Shown here: one piece after another, positions 18,510-26,612 of the stretch
How positions within the stretch are numbered: position 1 is the first letter of the stretch
Layout of the letters: each line of letters begins with the position of its first letter
NCBI GenBank assembly: GCA_905233925.1
Contig: CAJOFV010000002.1
Location: forward strand, 1-63,018
Direction of reading: 5' to 3'
Source of the DNA: Paludibacteraceae bacterium
GTDB taxonomy: Bacteria > Bacteroidota > Bacteroidia > Bacteroidales > Paludibacteraceae
DNA: 63,018 nt
The notes under the pieces: model-generated
Databases searched by the model: none
The model's input: the letters and a program-made list of their open reading frames with translations, nothing else
What the model was told of the DNA's origin: nothing
Translations under genes and position numbers: made by a program

Positions 18510-18563
18510 AACCTTCCAACGCCGACGGTCAGCCGACACGCAACCGGCAGATGACCATTGGTG
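18510..18563. repeat. 11-bp array (GCCGACGGTCA)
   Basis: Related units begin at 18521, 18532, 18543 and 18554 (GCCGAC, GCCGAC, ACCGGC, ACCATT), an 11-bp period with strong drift. The unit resembles the array at 26275-26386. The rest of 18509-18625 holds a leader with TTAACC at about 18593. Confidence 0.7.
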
Positions 18564-18625
18564 AAAGAAGAGGGTTAGTAGATAATATATAATTAACCTT
18601 ATTAATAACTAAAACACAAAACATT

Positions 18626-21600
18626 ATGAGAAAGATTCTTTCTTTAGTAATGGCTGTCCTGTTTACAGGCAGTTTGTTGGCAACTGATTACCAGTTGGTG
18701 AAATCCACATCGGATTTGAAAGTGGGCTCCAAGTACGTGATCGGTAATGCCAAGAGCGGTAAGGGCATATTTATGTCCACCGAAAACCGAGCCAACAACC
18801 GTGGCATTGAAGCGGACATTACCATTACCGATGGTAAGATGACCGCGACTGACAAAGTCCTGGTTCTTGAGCTGGGTGGAAAAGAGGGCGCTTGGACGTT
18901 CAAAACAACCAACTATCTGGGAACAGACGGTTATTTGACGAGCGCGGCTACAGGAAAAAACAACTATTGTAAAGTTTCTGCTACAGAGGAAGATTGCAGC
19001 AAGTTTACAATTGTGTTCAACTCTGCTGACAGTGCGGTTATTACAAGTACCGGTCGTAGCGAGCGCAACATCTTGCGTTACAACAAAACAAATTCCGTTT
19101 TTGCATGCTACACTTCCGGACAAGATTCTATCTTCCTGTACAAGGAAGTAGCAAGCGGCGGTGGCAGTGGTTCGACCACAACAACCATCTACTGCAAGAT
19201 GACACAATCTTGGTGGACGGCTGACGGAGCTGCTGTTGGTGTTCACTATTGGGGAGGCACAAGCGAAGGCACAACATGGCCGGGTGTGCGCATGAGTCCT
19301 GTATCAGGTGAAGAGGGAACGTGGTCGTATGATGTTCCGTCTGATATCACAGGTATTATTTTCACGCGTGTTAATCCCAGCGGTGCTGTTACTGACTGGG
19401 GCGCAAAAACCGGTGACCTGACTCTCCCGACAGATGGTAATGACCTCTACACCATTACTTCTTCTACTGCTGTTTGGGGCAGCCCCTGCGCAGGCGAATG
19501 GTCTAAATATGCTACCGGCGGCGGTGGCGGCGGTGGTTCAACTACTGCATACTACATGAAGAACTGCTGGAACGGTGCGACCGACTGGACATGGAAAGCC
19601 ATGGAGCAGGACGGTGCGAACTATAAACTGTCGAATGTTGTATTCGGTGGCACTGGTGTAAACTACAATACCGCAGAAAGCGACGCCGGTTCCACATGGG
19701 TAGCTATTGACGCTATTGCTGGTGACAAGATTGCTGCTTTGGATACCGTTGACTTGGTTCTTGATCCGGTTGCAAAGACTGTTACTGCTACTTTGCTTGG
19801 CAAGTACGATGCCGGTGGCGGCAGCGGCGGTGGTGGTTCTTCCGAAGCTAAATACTACATCACTGGTAACAGCGCATTGGTAGTTGACGCGGGTCTGACA
19901 GCTGACAAAGCATGGGCTGCTAACGCAATTGCAGTTACTGAGGCTGATGCTTACAAACTGAACTTGAAGGCTGACGTTGCTTACCAGCTGAAAGTGACCA
20001 AAGACGGTACATGGAATGACGGTCAGGTAGTTGGCTACAGCGCATTGACAGGCGACAAGCCCGCCGGTGTAACCGCTGATGGCGATGACAACCTCTGCTT
20101 CTCGTTGTCTGAGGCAGGTGAGGTAATCGTTACCTACAATGCTTCGACCTTCACAATCGCCGGTAAGTTCAATACCAGCGGTGGTGGCGGCGGTTCAACC
20201 GACGCATATTACATGAAGAACTGTTGGAACGGCGCGACCGACTGGACATGGAAAGCCATGGAGCAGGACGGTGCGAACTACAAGCTGTCGAATGTTGTAT
20301 TTGGTGGCACAGGTGTGAACTACAATACAGCAGAGAGCGATGAAGGTTCTACCTGGGTTCCTGCTGAAGAGATTCTCGGAGCCAAGATTGGTGCATTGGA
20401 TACCGTTGATTTGGTTCTTGATCCGGTTGCAAAGACTGTTACAGCAACCTTGATTGGCAAGTATGAGATTCCTTCTGACGCGAAGTACTATATGAAGAAC
20501 AACTGGAACGGTGCAACTGACTGGACTTGGAAAGAAATGACCAAAGACGGTGCAACCTACAAGTTGGAGAACGTAGTATTCGGTGGTACAGGTGTGAACT
20601 TCAATACTAAAGAGGAAGACTCCGGTTCGACATGGGTAGCTGTTGATGCTATTCTTGGCGACAAGATTGCTGCTCTGGATACCGTTACCTTGGTTCTTAA
20701 ACCTGGCGACGCTGAAGTTACGGCTACCTTGCTCGGCAAGTATGAAGGCGGTAGCGGCGGTGGCGGTTCTACCGAAGCGAAGTACTTCATCACCGGTGAC
20801 AGCGCATTGGTAGTTGACGCAGGTCTGGCAGCTGACAAGGCTTGGAACGCTGCTGCTATTGCAGTTACCGAAGCTGATGCTTACAAACTGAACCTGAAAG
20901 CTGACGTTGCTTACAAACTGAAAGTGACCAAAGACGGTACATGGAATGATGGTCAGGTAGTTGGCTATAGCGCATTGACAGGCGACAAGCCCGCCGGTGT
21001 AACAGCTGACGCAGATGACAACATTTGCTTCACGCTCGCAGAGGCAGGTGAGGTAACCGTTACCTACAATGCGACCACCTTCACAATCGCCGGTAACTTC
21101 GACACCAGCAGTGGTGGCGGTTCAACCGACGCAGACTACTACCTGAAGAACTGCTGGAACGGCGGTGACTGGGCTTGGAAAGGAATGACCAAAGACGGTG
21201 ATACCTACAAGCTGGAGAATGTAGTCTTCGGCGGCACGGGTGTGAACTACAACACCGCTCAAGACGACGCAGGTGCAACCTGGGTAGCTATTGAAGAAAT
21301 TCTTGGTGACAAGATTGGCGCGTTGGATACTGTAACCTTCGTATTTAATCCTGTTGCAAAGACTGTTACCGCAACCTTGATTGGCAAGTATCAGGTTCCT
21401 GCTGATGCGAAGTACTATATGAAGAACAACTGGAACGGCGCAACCGACTGGACATGGAAAGAAATGACCAAAGACGGTGCTAACCAAAAGCTGGAGAACG
21501 TTGTCTTCGGTGGCACAGGTGTGAACTACAATACAGCAGAAAGTGATGCAGGTTCCACATGGGTAGCTATTGACGCTATTCTTGGCGACAAGATTGGTGC

Positions 21601-22744
21601 TCTGGATACTGTAACCTTCGTTCTTGATCCTGCTGCAGGTACCGTTACGGCTACCTTGCTTGGCAAGTATGAAGGCGGTGGTAGTTCCACTGAAGCGAAG
21701 TACTTCATCACCGGTGACAGCGCATTGGTTGTCGACGCCGGTCTGGCAGCCGACCAGGCTTGGAACGCTGCTGCTATCGCAGTTACCGAAGCTGATGCTT
21801 ACAAGCTGAACCTCAAGGCAGGCGTTGCTTATAAACTGAAAGTGACCAAAGACGGTACATGGAATGACGGTCAGGTAGTTGGCTACAGCAACTTGACAGA
21901 CAAGCCCGCCGGTGTAACAGCTGACGCAGATGACAACATTTGCTTCACGCTTGCAGAGGCTGGTGAGGTAACTGTTGCCTACAATGCTGCTGCGTTCACT
22001 ATCGCAGGTAAATTCGCTGCACCTGTTGCTGCTAAGTTCTACGTAGTAGGTGGCGGTGATGCGTTCGGTAACTGGAATCCGTCTGCTATCCCTGTAATGG
22101 ATGACATCTTTACCATCAAGAACCTTGAGCCGGGTCTCTACAAGTTCCGCATCTCGCTGGATGGTACTTGGAACAATACCAAGGGCTTCTCTGACCTGAC
22201 AACCGTTGCTGAGGGCTTGAGCGAGGGCGATGATAACAACATCATCTTCGGCTTGACCGTTGCAAGTGACGTAACGATTACCTACACCGGAACAATCTTC
22301 ACTGTTGAAGGTAACTTCGCTACCTCGCAGATTGCTCAGTACGGTCTGTTCATCGACGGTACAACCTTCGTTGGCGCAGAGCTTAATCCGGACGACAACA
22401 ACGAGCTGATGATTGTTGATCTCGCGCTGACCGCTGGTCAGACCTTCGTCCTCTACGACAATGCAAGCAAAGCCGGTTGGGCTGCTGCTATCTGGAAAGA
22501 CGATACGAGCTACAAGTTCAATATCGAGAACGATGCATATGTTGTTTCCGAGACAGCTGTTTATGACTTCTACCTGCACATTGAGGCTAACAACGATTAC
22601 CTCTATGTCGTTAAGCACGAAGAAATGGCTAACGAGAACATCTACGGCGTTGGTTCTGAGCTCCGCAAGGTTATTGAGAACGGCGTAATGTACATCTACC
22701 GTGACGGTAAGAAGTACAGCGTTCAGGGTCTCCTTGTTGAATAA
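18626..22744 (+). CDS. Giant secreted tandem-module starch-binding-like protein
   Basis: A 1372-residue exported protein without a visible enzyme domain. Order: signal peptide (1-19); an unrecognised beta domain (20-172); a CBM26-like domain closely matching the next gene's product (WWTADGAA, WPGVRMSP, VTDWGAKTGDL; about 180-295); five copies of an A module (YYMKN.WNGATDWTWK); three clear copies of a B module (YFITGDSALVVDAGL) plus a fourth divergent one, arranged A-B-AAB-AAB-B; one SYGIM-like module (AQYGLFIDG, YDFYLHIEA); and a type-2 tail (GVMYIYRDGKKYSVQG). Gly/Ser linkers separate modules. It is probably a multivalent glucan-binding surface protein. The near-identical repeats make it prone to recombination and to misassembly, so copy number should be treated with care. 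Confidence 0.85.
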   Translation: MRKILSLVMAVLFTGSLLATDYQLVKSTSDLKVGSKYVIGNAKSGKGIFMSTENRANNRGIEADITITDGKMTATDKVLVLELGGKEGAWTFKTTNYLGTDGYLTSAATGKNNYCKVSATEEDCSKFTIVFNSADSAVITSTGRSERNILRYNKTNSVFACYTSGQDSIFLYKEVASGGGSGSTTTTIYCKMTQSWWTADGAAVGVHYWGGTSEGTTWPGVRMSPVSGEEGTWSYDVPSDITGIIFTRVNPSGAVTDWGAKTGDLTLPTDGNDLYTITSSTAVWGSPCAGEWSKYATGGGGGGGSTTAYYMKNCWNGATDWTWKAMEQDGANYKLSNVVFGGTGVNYNTAESDAGSTWVAIDAIAGDKIAALDTVDLVLDPVAKTVTATLLGKYDAGGGSGGGGSSEAKYYITGNSALVVDAGLTADKAWAANAIAVTEADAYKLNLKADVAYQLKVTKDGTWNDGQVVGYSALTGDKPAGVTADGDDNLCFSLSEAGEVIVTYNASTFTIAGKFNTSGGGGGSTDAYYMKNCWNGATDWTWKAMEQDGANYKLSNVVFGGTGVNYNTAESDEGSTWVPAEEILGAKIGALDTVDLVLDPVAKTVTATLIGKYEIPSDAKYYMKNNWNGATDWTWKEMTKDGATYKLENVVFGGTGVNFNTKEEDSGSTWVAVDAILGDKIAALDTVTLVLKPGDAEVTATLLGKYEGGSGGGGSTEAKYFITGDSALVVDAGLAADKAWNAAAIAVTEADAYKLNLKADVAYKLKVTKDGTWNDGQVVGYSALTGDKPAGVTADADDNICFTLAEAGEVTVTYNATTFTIAGNFDTSSGGGSTDADYYLKNCWNGGDWAWKGMTKDGDTYKLENVVFGGTGVNYNTAQDDAGATWVAIEEILGDKIGALDTVTFVFNPVAKTVTATLIGKYQVPADAKYYMKNNWNGATDWTWKEMTKDGANQKLENVVFGGTGVNYNTAESDAGSTWVAIDAILGDKIGALDTVTFVLDPAAGTVTATLLGKYEGGGSSTEAKYFITGDSALVVDAGLAADQAWNAAAIAVTEADAYKLNLKAGVAYKLKVTKDGTWNDGQVVGYSNLTDKPAGVTADADDNICFTLAEAGEVTVAYNAAAFTIAGKFAAPVAAKFYVVGGGDAFGNWNPSAIPVMDDIFTIKNLEPGLYKFRISLDGTWNNTKGFSDLTTVAEGLSEGDDNNIIFGLTVASDVTITYTGTIFTVEGNFATSQIAQYGLFIDGTTFVGAELNPDDNNELMIVDLALTAGQTFVLYDNASKAGWAAAIWKDDTSYKFNIENDAYVVSETAVYDFYLHIEANNDYLYVVKHEEMANENIYGVGSELRKVIENGVMYIYRDGKKYSVQGLLVE
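19546..22330. repeat. Coding tandem repeats, A and B modules
   Basis: A modules of about 265 bp start near 19546, 20205, 20475, 21128 and 21404. B modules of about 330 bp start near 19846, 20770 and 21691, with a divergent one near 22021. Neighbouring copies such as A1/A2 and B2/B3 are almost identical in DNA over long stretches, pointing to recent duplication of an AAB block. Confidence 0.88.
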
Positions 22745-22751
22745 CAAAAAG

Positions 22752-22792
22752 AGGAATGTCCGCACGCCGCGCGCGTGCGGGCACTCCTTACT
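22752..22792 (+). terminator. Strong GC hairpin after the giant protein gene
   Basis: AGGAATGTCCGCACGC (22752-22767) pairs with GCGTGCGGGCACTCCT (22773-22788) with few mismatches. Only a short T-rich stretch follows, so termination is plausible but not certain. Confidence 0.6.
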
Positions 22793-22824
22793 TTAATTAA
22801 TAACCATTTAAAATAAAAAAGATT

Positions 22825-23355
22825 ATGAAGAAAATTTTATTCTTTGTAGCAGCTCTTTGCTGCACGGTAATGATGTCTGCAGAGACGACTCGTCTTTATT
22901 GCAAAATGACTCAAGGGTGGTGGACAAAGGACGGTGCTGCTCTTGGCTTCTATGCCTACAACGACGGCGATGTTAAAAATGCGCAATGGCCGGGCGTACG
23001 TATGGCTCCTGTTGATGGACAAGAGGGTATGTGGTACATTGATGTAGATTTGACCCCTTACAAGGCAATTCTCTTTGTTCGCGTGAACGGATCTGGTGAT
23101 ATCGTTGACTGGGGTGCAAAAACCGGTGACCTGATGATTTCGTCCATCGGTGACAATAACCTCTATACCATCACTTCTACTTCAGAAGTATGGGGCGACC
23201 CGGGTTGCGCAGGTGAATGGTCAAAGTACGATGTTGGTTCAGGCATTGATCATGTCGTTGGCAACGCTGCCATGATTAAGGTGATTGAGAACGGTGTTCT
23301 CTACATCTATCGCAATGGCGTGAAGTATGACGCACAAGGCAAAGTTGTACGTTAA
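22825..23355 (+). CDS. Small secreted CBM26-like protein
   Basis: The 176-residue product is a signal peptide (about 1-20), one CBM26-like starch-binding domain (LYCKMTQGWWTKDGAA, WPGVRMAPVDG, DWGAKTGDL, CAGEWSKY) and a type-2 tail (GVLYIYRNGVKYDAQG). The domain is close to residues 180-295 of the preceding protein, so one gene probably derived from the other. With no enzyme part it may act as a free or surface-bound starch-binding protein. It follows the giant gene after 80 bp; a leader with TTAATAACC precedes the ATG. Confidence 0.85.
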   Translation: MKKILFFVAALCCTVMMSAETTRLYCKMTQGWWTKDGAALGFYAYNDGDVKNAQWPGVRMAPVDGQEGMWYIDVDLTPYKAILFVRVNGSGDIVDWGAKTGDLMISSIGDNNLYTITSTSEVWGDPGCAGEWSKYDVGSGIDHVVGNAAMIKVIENGVLYIYRNGVKYDAQGKVVR

Positions 23356-23365
23356 TCCATCGGGT

Positions 23366-23394
23366 AGGGGCGGCTGATTACCGCCTCTGCTCCC
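23366..23394 (+). terminator. Hairpin after the small CBM26-like gene
   Basis: AGGGGCGG (23366-23373) pairs with CCGCCTCT (23381-23388), with an outer GGG/CCC helix. No T-run follows, so it may be an mRNA 3' stabiliser rather than a terminator. Confidence 0.35.
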
Positions 23395-23404
23395 AAACGG
23401 TTTT

Positions 23405-23442
23405 CGAAATATCGACTTGTCGAGATATCGAGACTTCGTATA
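23405..23442. repeat. 8-bp array (CGAnATAT)
   Basis: CGA/CGT-led units begin at 23405, 23413, 23421, 23429 and 23437, exact 8-bp period. Related arrays lie at 15293-15322 and 37963-38000. Confidence 0.75.
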
Positions 23443-23475
23443 AATAATTATAAACTTCAAAACAACACTACAGCG

Positions 23476-25862
23476 ATGAAAAAACTGAGCGTTCTTGCAC
23501 TTTTGTGCGTCTGGTGCTGCATCCTCGTGGCACAAGTGACAACCAATCCCTCTGTAATCGAGAAAGACTACACCGGGAAGATTATCATTACCTTCGACCC
23601 GAAGGCCGGTAACGGCGGAATGGCCGCTGCTACCAAGTGCTATGCCCACACTGGCTATTGCACACCCACACAAGACTGGCTCGGCGTAAAAGCCGACTGG
23701 CGTGCTTCCAATGCCCCACAATTGACCAAAGTCGGTGACAAATGGCAGTTGGAAATTGACAACATGTTCACCTATTACAACATCCCCTCCGGAACAGAGG
23801 TCAGAGCCCTGGCTTTCGTGTTCAATGATGGCCCTGACGGTTCTCTTGAAGGAAAAACAGCCGGTGGACAGGATATCTTTGTGGTTATGGGCGAAGAGTC
23901 CGTTGGTGACATCTGGGATGCCGTGGATGGCTTGACTCCGTTGACCAGGGTATTTATTACGGTTCGGATGGCACGTCTGTTACCCTCTGCACTTACGCGG
24001 CAAGCAAGACCGAGTCTGCAAAGCGTGTCTTCCTGCTCGGCGATATGACCAACTGGAAACTGGATGCTGCACACCAACTCTATAAGGATGGCAACTACTT
24101 CTGGATTACGCTTACCGGCCTGGAGAAAGGCAAAGAGTACCGCTTCCAGTATGCTGTTGAGCGCGCGGATGGCGTAAGAAAACAAATCTCCGACCTCTTC
24201 TCTGAGAAAGTGATTCACCCCGATGACAAATGGGAACCGAAGTCGGCTGACCCGTCCCTGATTGATTATCCGAAGACCGGTGCTGACGGCGGCTACGTAA
24301 CCGTTATTCAACCCGGCAAAGAGGCTTACAAATGGTCGGATGCTACGCTGAACTTCCAACGTCCGGACAAGAACAACCTCATTATCTACGAAATGTGGGT
24401 ATATGACTATACGCCTGACCGCACCATCAAGGGCGTTCATCAGCGTCTTGACTACCTCCAGCAGTTGGGCGTGAACGCTATCGAGCTGATGCCGATTTGC
24501 GAGTTCGACGGCAACTACAACTGGGGCTATTCTCCCAACCACTATTTCGCACCCGACCGCGCCTACGGTTCCGAGAAAGCCATCAAAGACTTCATCGACG
24601 AGTGCCACAAGCGCGGTATAGCCGTTATTCTGGACATAGTGTTCAACCACGCTACCGGTCTCAACCCGATGAACAAACTTTATCCCTACGGCACAGACCT
24701 TTCCAAGAACCCCTGGTTCAATGTAACCGCACCGCATAAGGATAATGTCTATGAGGACTGGAACCACGGCTTTGCGCCTGCACACCAGATGTTCATCCGT
24801 GCGCTGCAATACTGGCTCAAAGAGTATAAGGTGGACGGTTATCGTCTTGACCTCAGCCACGGTTTCTGCTCCGACCAGCCGAACACCTCTGTAGCCAACC
24901 TGAAGGACTATTATGCCAAGGGTGTGAAGGCTGTTTCGCCGACCGCTTATATGATTTGCGAGCACTGGGGCGACAATATGGGCACGGAGCGTCCGCAACT
25001 CATCAACGAAGGCATGATGTGCTGGCAGAACACGAACGAAGCCTATATGCAGGTTGCCATGGGCTGGTTCGATAAGAACGACAACCTCAACAACGCCAAC
25101 ATGGACGGTTATGTTTCTTATTGCGAATCCCACGACGAGGAGCGCATGCAGTACAAGTGTAAGATGTACGGCAACGGTGCTATCAAAACCGATGTCACAA
25201 CCCGTATAAGCCGTGTGCCCGCGAGCGTGATATTGAACGTGCTGCTCAACGGTTCGCACATGATTTGGCAATTCGAGGAGATTGGTTACGACTACTCCAT
25301 CAACTGCGACATAGACCACCCGAATGCCGGTACAGCCAACGGAGATGATAAGTACCGCTGCAACAAGAAACCGCGTCCCGAAGACCTGGGTTACTTCAAG
25401 GAGCAGAGACGTATAGATGCTTACACCAAGTGCGCACAGGCTATCCAGTTGCGTACCAAACTCATGCCGAGTGTATTTGCCGGTAATCCGACGGCTTCGG
25501 CTTTGGGCTCCGGCGCTAAGATTCGCTCGGTGCAATGGGGCAGCGATGTCTATGTAGTGGCTAACCTCGATGCAGGTGCCACCCAGACTGTTAATCTGCC
25601 TTCCGGCACGTGGTATGATTACTATGCAGGCAGCACAAAGGCAGGCAGTAGTGTAAGTCTGGCAGCAGGTGAGGTGAAGATTTTCACCGGCTCGACTGTT
25701 GCTCTTCCGGCCATCAATCAGGATTTGGAGAGTTTGCTCCCGGTAGAGAACTTCTATGAGTCCAACAGCACGCTGGACGCTGTCAAGTTCTACCGTGACG
25801 GTCAAATCTACATCTTCCGCGCCGGCAAAACCTACGACCTCATGGGCAGAGTAGTAGAATAA
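23476..25862 (+). pseudogene. Secreted GH13 amylase family enzyme, frameshifted
   Basis: Two frames together encode one enzyme. Frame one (from ATG 23476) gives a signal peptide and an N-terminal beta domain up to WDAVDGLTP. The other frame continues QGIYYGSDGT, a CBM48-like part (VFLLGDMTNWKL) and the GH13 barrel to 25862. The shift lies at about 23930-23945 and is mended by one extra base (for example CCGTTGACC to CCGTTTGACC), giving 795 residues. Catalytic residues in the repaired numbering are Asp459 (YRLDLSHGF), Glu496 (ICEHWGD) and Asp554 (CESHDEE); DIVFNHATG is region I. It ends in a type-2 tail (GQIYIFRAGKTYDLMG). ATG 24045 is an internal Met and not a convincing natural start. Apart from the shift nothing looks decayed. 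Confidence 0.85.
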
Positions 25863-25872
25863 TGCTCAAGGC

Positions 25873-25940
25873 TCGAAAGAATGAATGAGTGAATGAGTGA
25901 AAGAATGAATGAGTGAAATGAGTGAATGATTGAATGAAAG
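25873..25940. repeat. 4/8-bp array (GAATGAGT)
   Basis: GAATGAAT, GAGTGAAT and GAAAGAAT units follow one another with 4/8-bp period up to the terminator. The reverse complement of the same unit recurs at 41364-41392. Confidence 0.75.
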
Positions 25941-25965
25941 AAGCGGCGTAATGCCGCTTTTTTCA
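25941..25965 (+). terminator. Rho-independent terminator of the starch cluster
   Basis: AAGCGGC (25941-25947), loop GTAAT, GCCGCTT (25953-25959), then a run of T. It closes the 11999-25862 block. Confidence 0.9.
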
Positions 25966-25995
25966 TTTGAAACCTATCGCTTCGCTCCTGTCTTA

Positions 25996-26069
25996 TGTAG
26001 GGCTTTAGCCCGCTGTGTAGGCGCTTGCGCCGCTGTGTAGCGCGCAGCGCGATGTGTAGGCGTAGCCCG
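25996..26069. repeat. Four ~20-bp units: TGTAG plus a variable small palindrome
   Basis: TGTAG occurs at 25996, 26016, 26036 and 26055. Each is followed by a different self-complementary segment: GGGCT-TT-AGCCC, GGCGC-TT-GCGCC, GCGC-GCA-GCGC and GGC-GTA-GCC. Base pairing is kept while the sequence changes. Confidence 0.8.
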
Positions 26070-26228
26070 CCCGTTCATCCGTTCATCCGTCCATCCGTTC
26101 ATCCGTTCATCCGTTCATCCGTTCACCCGTTCATCCGCTCATCCGTTCACCGTTCATCCGTTCATCCGTTCATCCGTTCACCGTTCATCCGTTCATCCGT
26201 TCACCGTTCATCCGTTCACCGTTCATCC
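26070..26228. repeat. CCGTTCAT satellite, about 160 bp
   Basis: About 20 consecutive units of CCGTTCAT (8 bp) mixed with shorter CCGTTCA (7 bp) and a few point variants. The region is open in one frame, but the product is pure repeat and is not regarded as a gene. Confidence 0.92.
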
Positions 26229-26259
26229 GTTAAACATTAAACCTTCCACTTTCCACTTT
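26229..26259. repeat. GTTAAAC/TTTCCAC 7-bp cassette, copy 2
   Basis: Matches 91-119 in front of nadC with only a few differences over about 28 bp. Confidence 0.65.
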
Positions 26260-26274
26260 TCGCAACCTGTCTTC

Positions 26275-26386
26275 CCCGACGGTCGCCCGACGGTGCCCCG
26301 ACAGTCGCCCGACAGTCGACCGAAAATCATTCGGCGGTAAACCGTCGGTAATCCGAAAGTTAAAGCCGTTAAAACCGGGCTTTACC
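26275..26386. repeat. Long drifting 11-bp array
   Basis: Units led by CCCGAC, CCCGAC, CCCGAC, CCCGAC, ACCGAA, TTCGGC, ACCGTC, TCCGAA, AAGCCG and ACCGGG begin at 26275 and every 11 bp to 26374. Neighbours are alike, distant units are not, so the phase is better kept than the sequence. Confidence 0.88.
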
Positions 26387-26464
26387 AATACTATACTAAA
26401 CCGACACAACCAAAGAGAACCGTCCAAAACAATTTTGAACGCCTTTGAACCCTTCTGAACAACA

Positions 26465-26493
26465 AAAAAGTGCAGGAAAACGCACTTTTTTTT
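26465..26493. terminator. Terminator immediately upstream of the secA promoter
   Basis: AAAAAGTGC (26465-26473), an 8-nt loop, GCACTTTTT (26482-26490) and more T. It is the counterpart of the hairpin at 64-90 before nadC, and its T-run ends inside the secA -33 box. Confidence 0.85.
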
Positions 26494-26522
26494 GTGTATA
26501 TGGAAAAAATGTTGTACCTTTG
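26491..26522 (+). promoter_or_regulatory. Promoter of secA
   Basis: TTTG (26491-26494), a 20-bp spacer and TACCTTTG (26515-26522). It leaves a leader of about 85 nt to ATG 26613. Confidence 0.85.
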
Positions 26523-26612
26523 CACGTTTTTGGCAGTTTGTGTGCTGTTTGGTGCAAATCAGCACGCTCGCCGAAATGAAAAAATGTGTAATTGAAAAAA
26601 TGAGAAAATAAT

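Noticed and set aside
26070-26228. CRISPR array
   Set aside because: Units of 7-8 bp without spacers and no cas genes nearby. The 22-bp array at 62930 also lacks unique spacers of proper length.
26025-26240. Open frame over the CCGTTCAT satellite
   Set aside because: The product is only the repeat translated (HPFIRSSV-like), with no start context.
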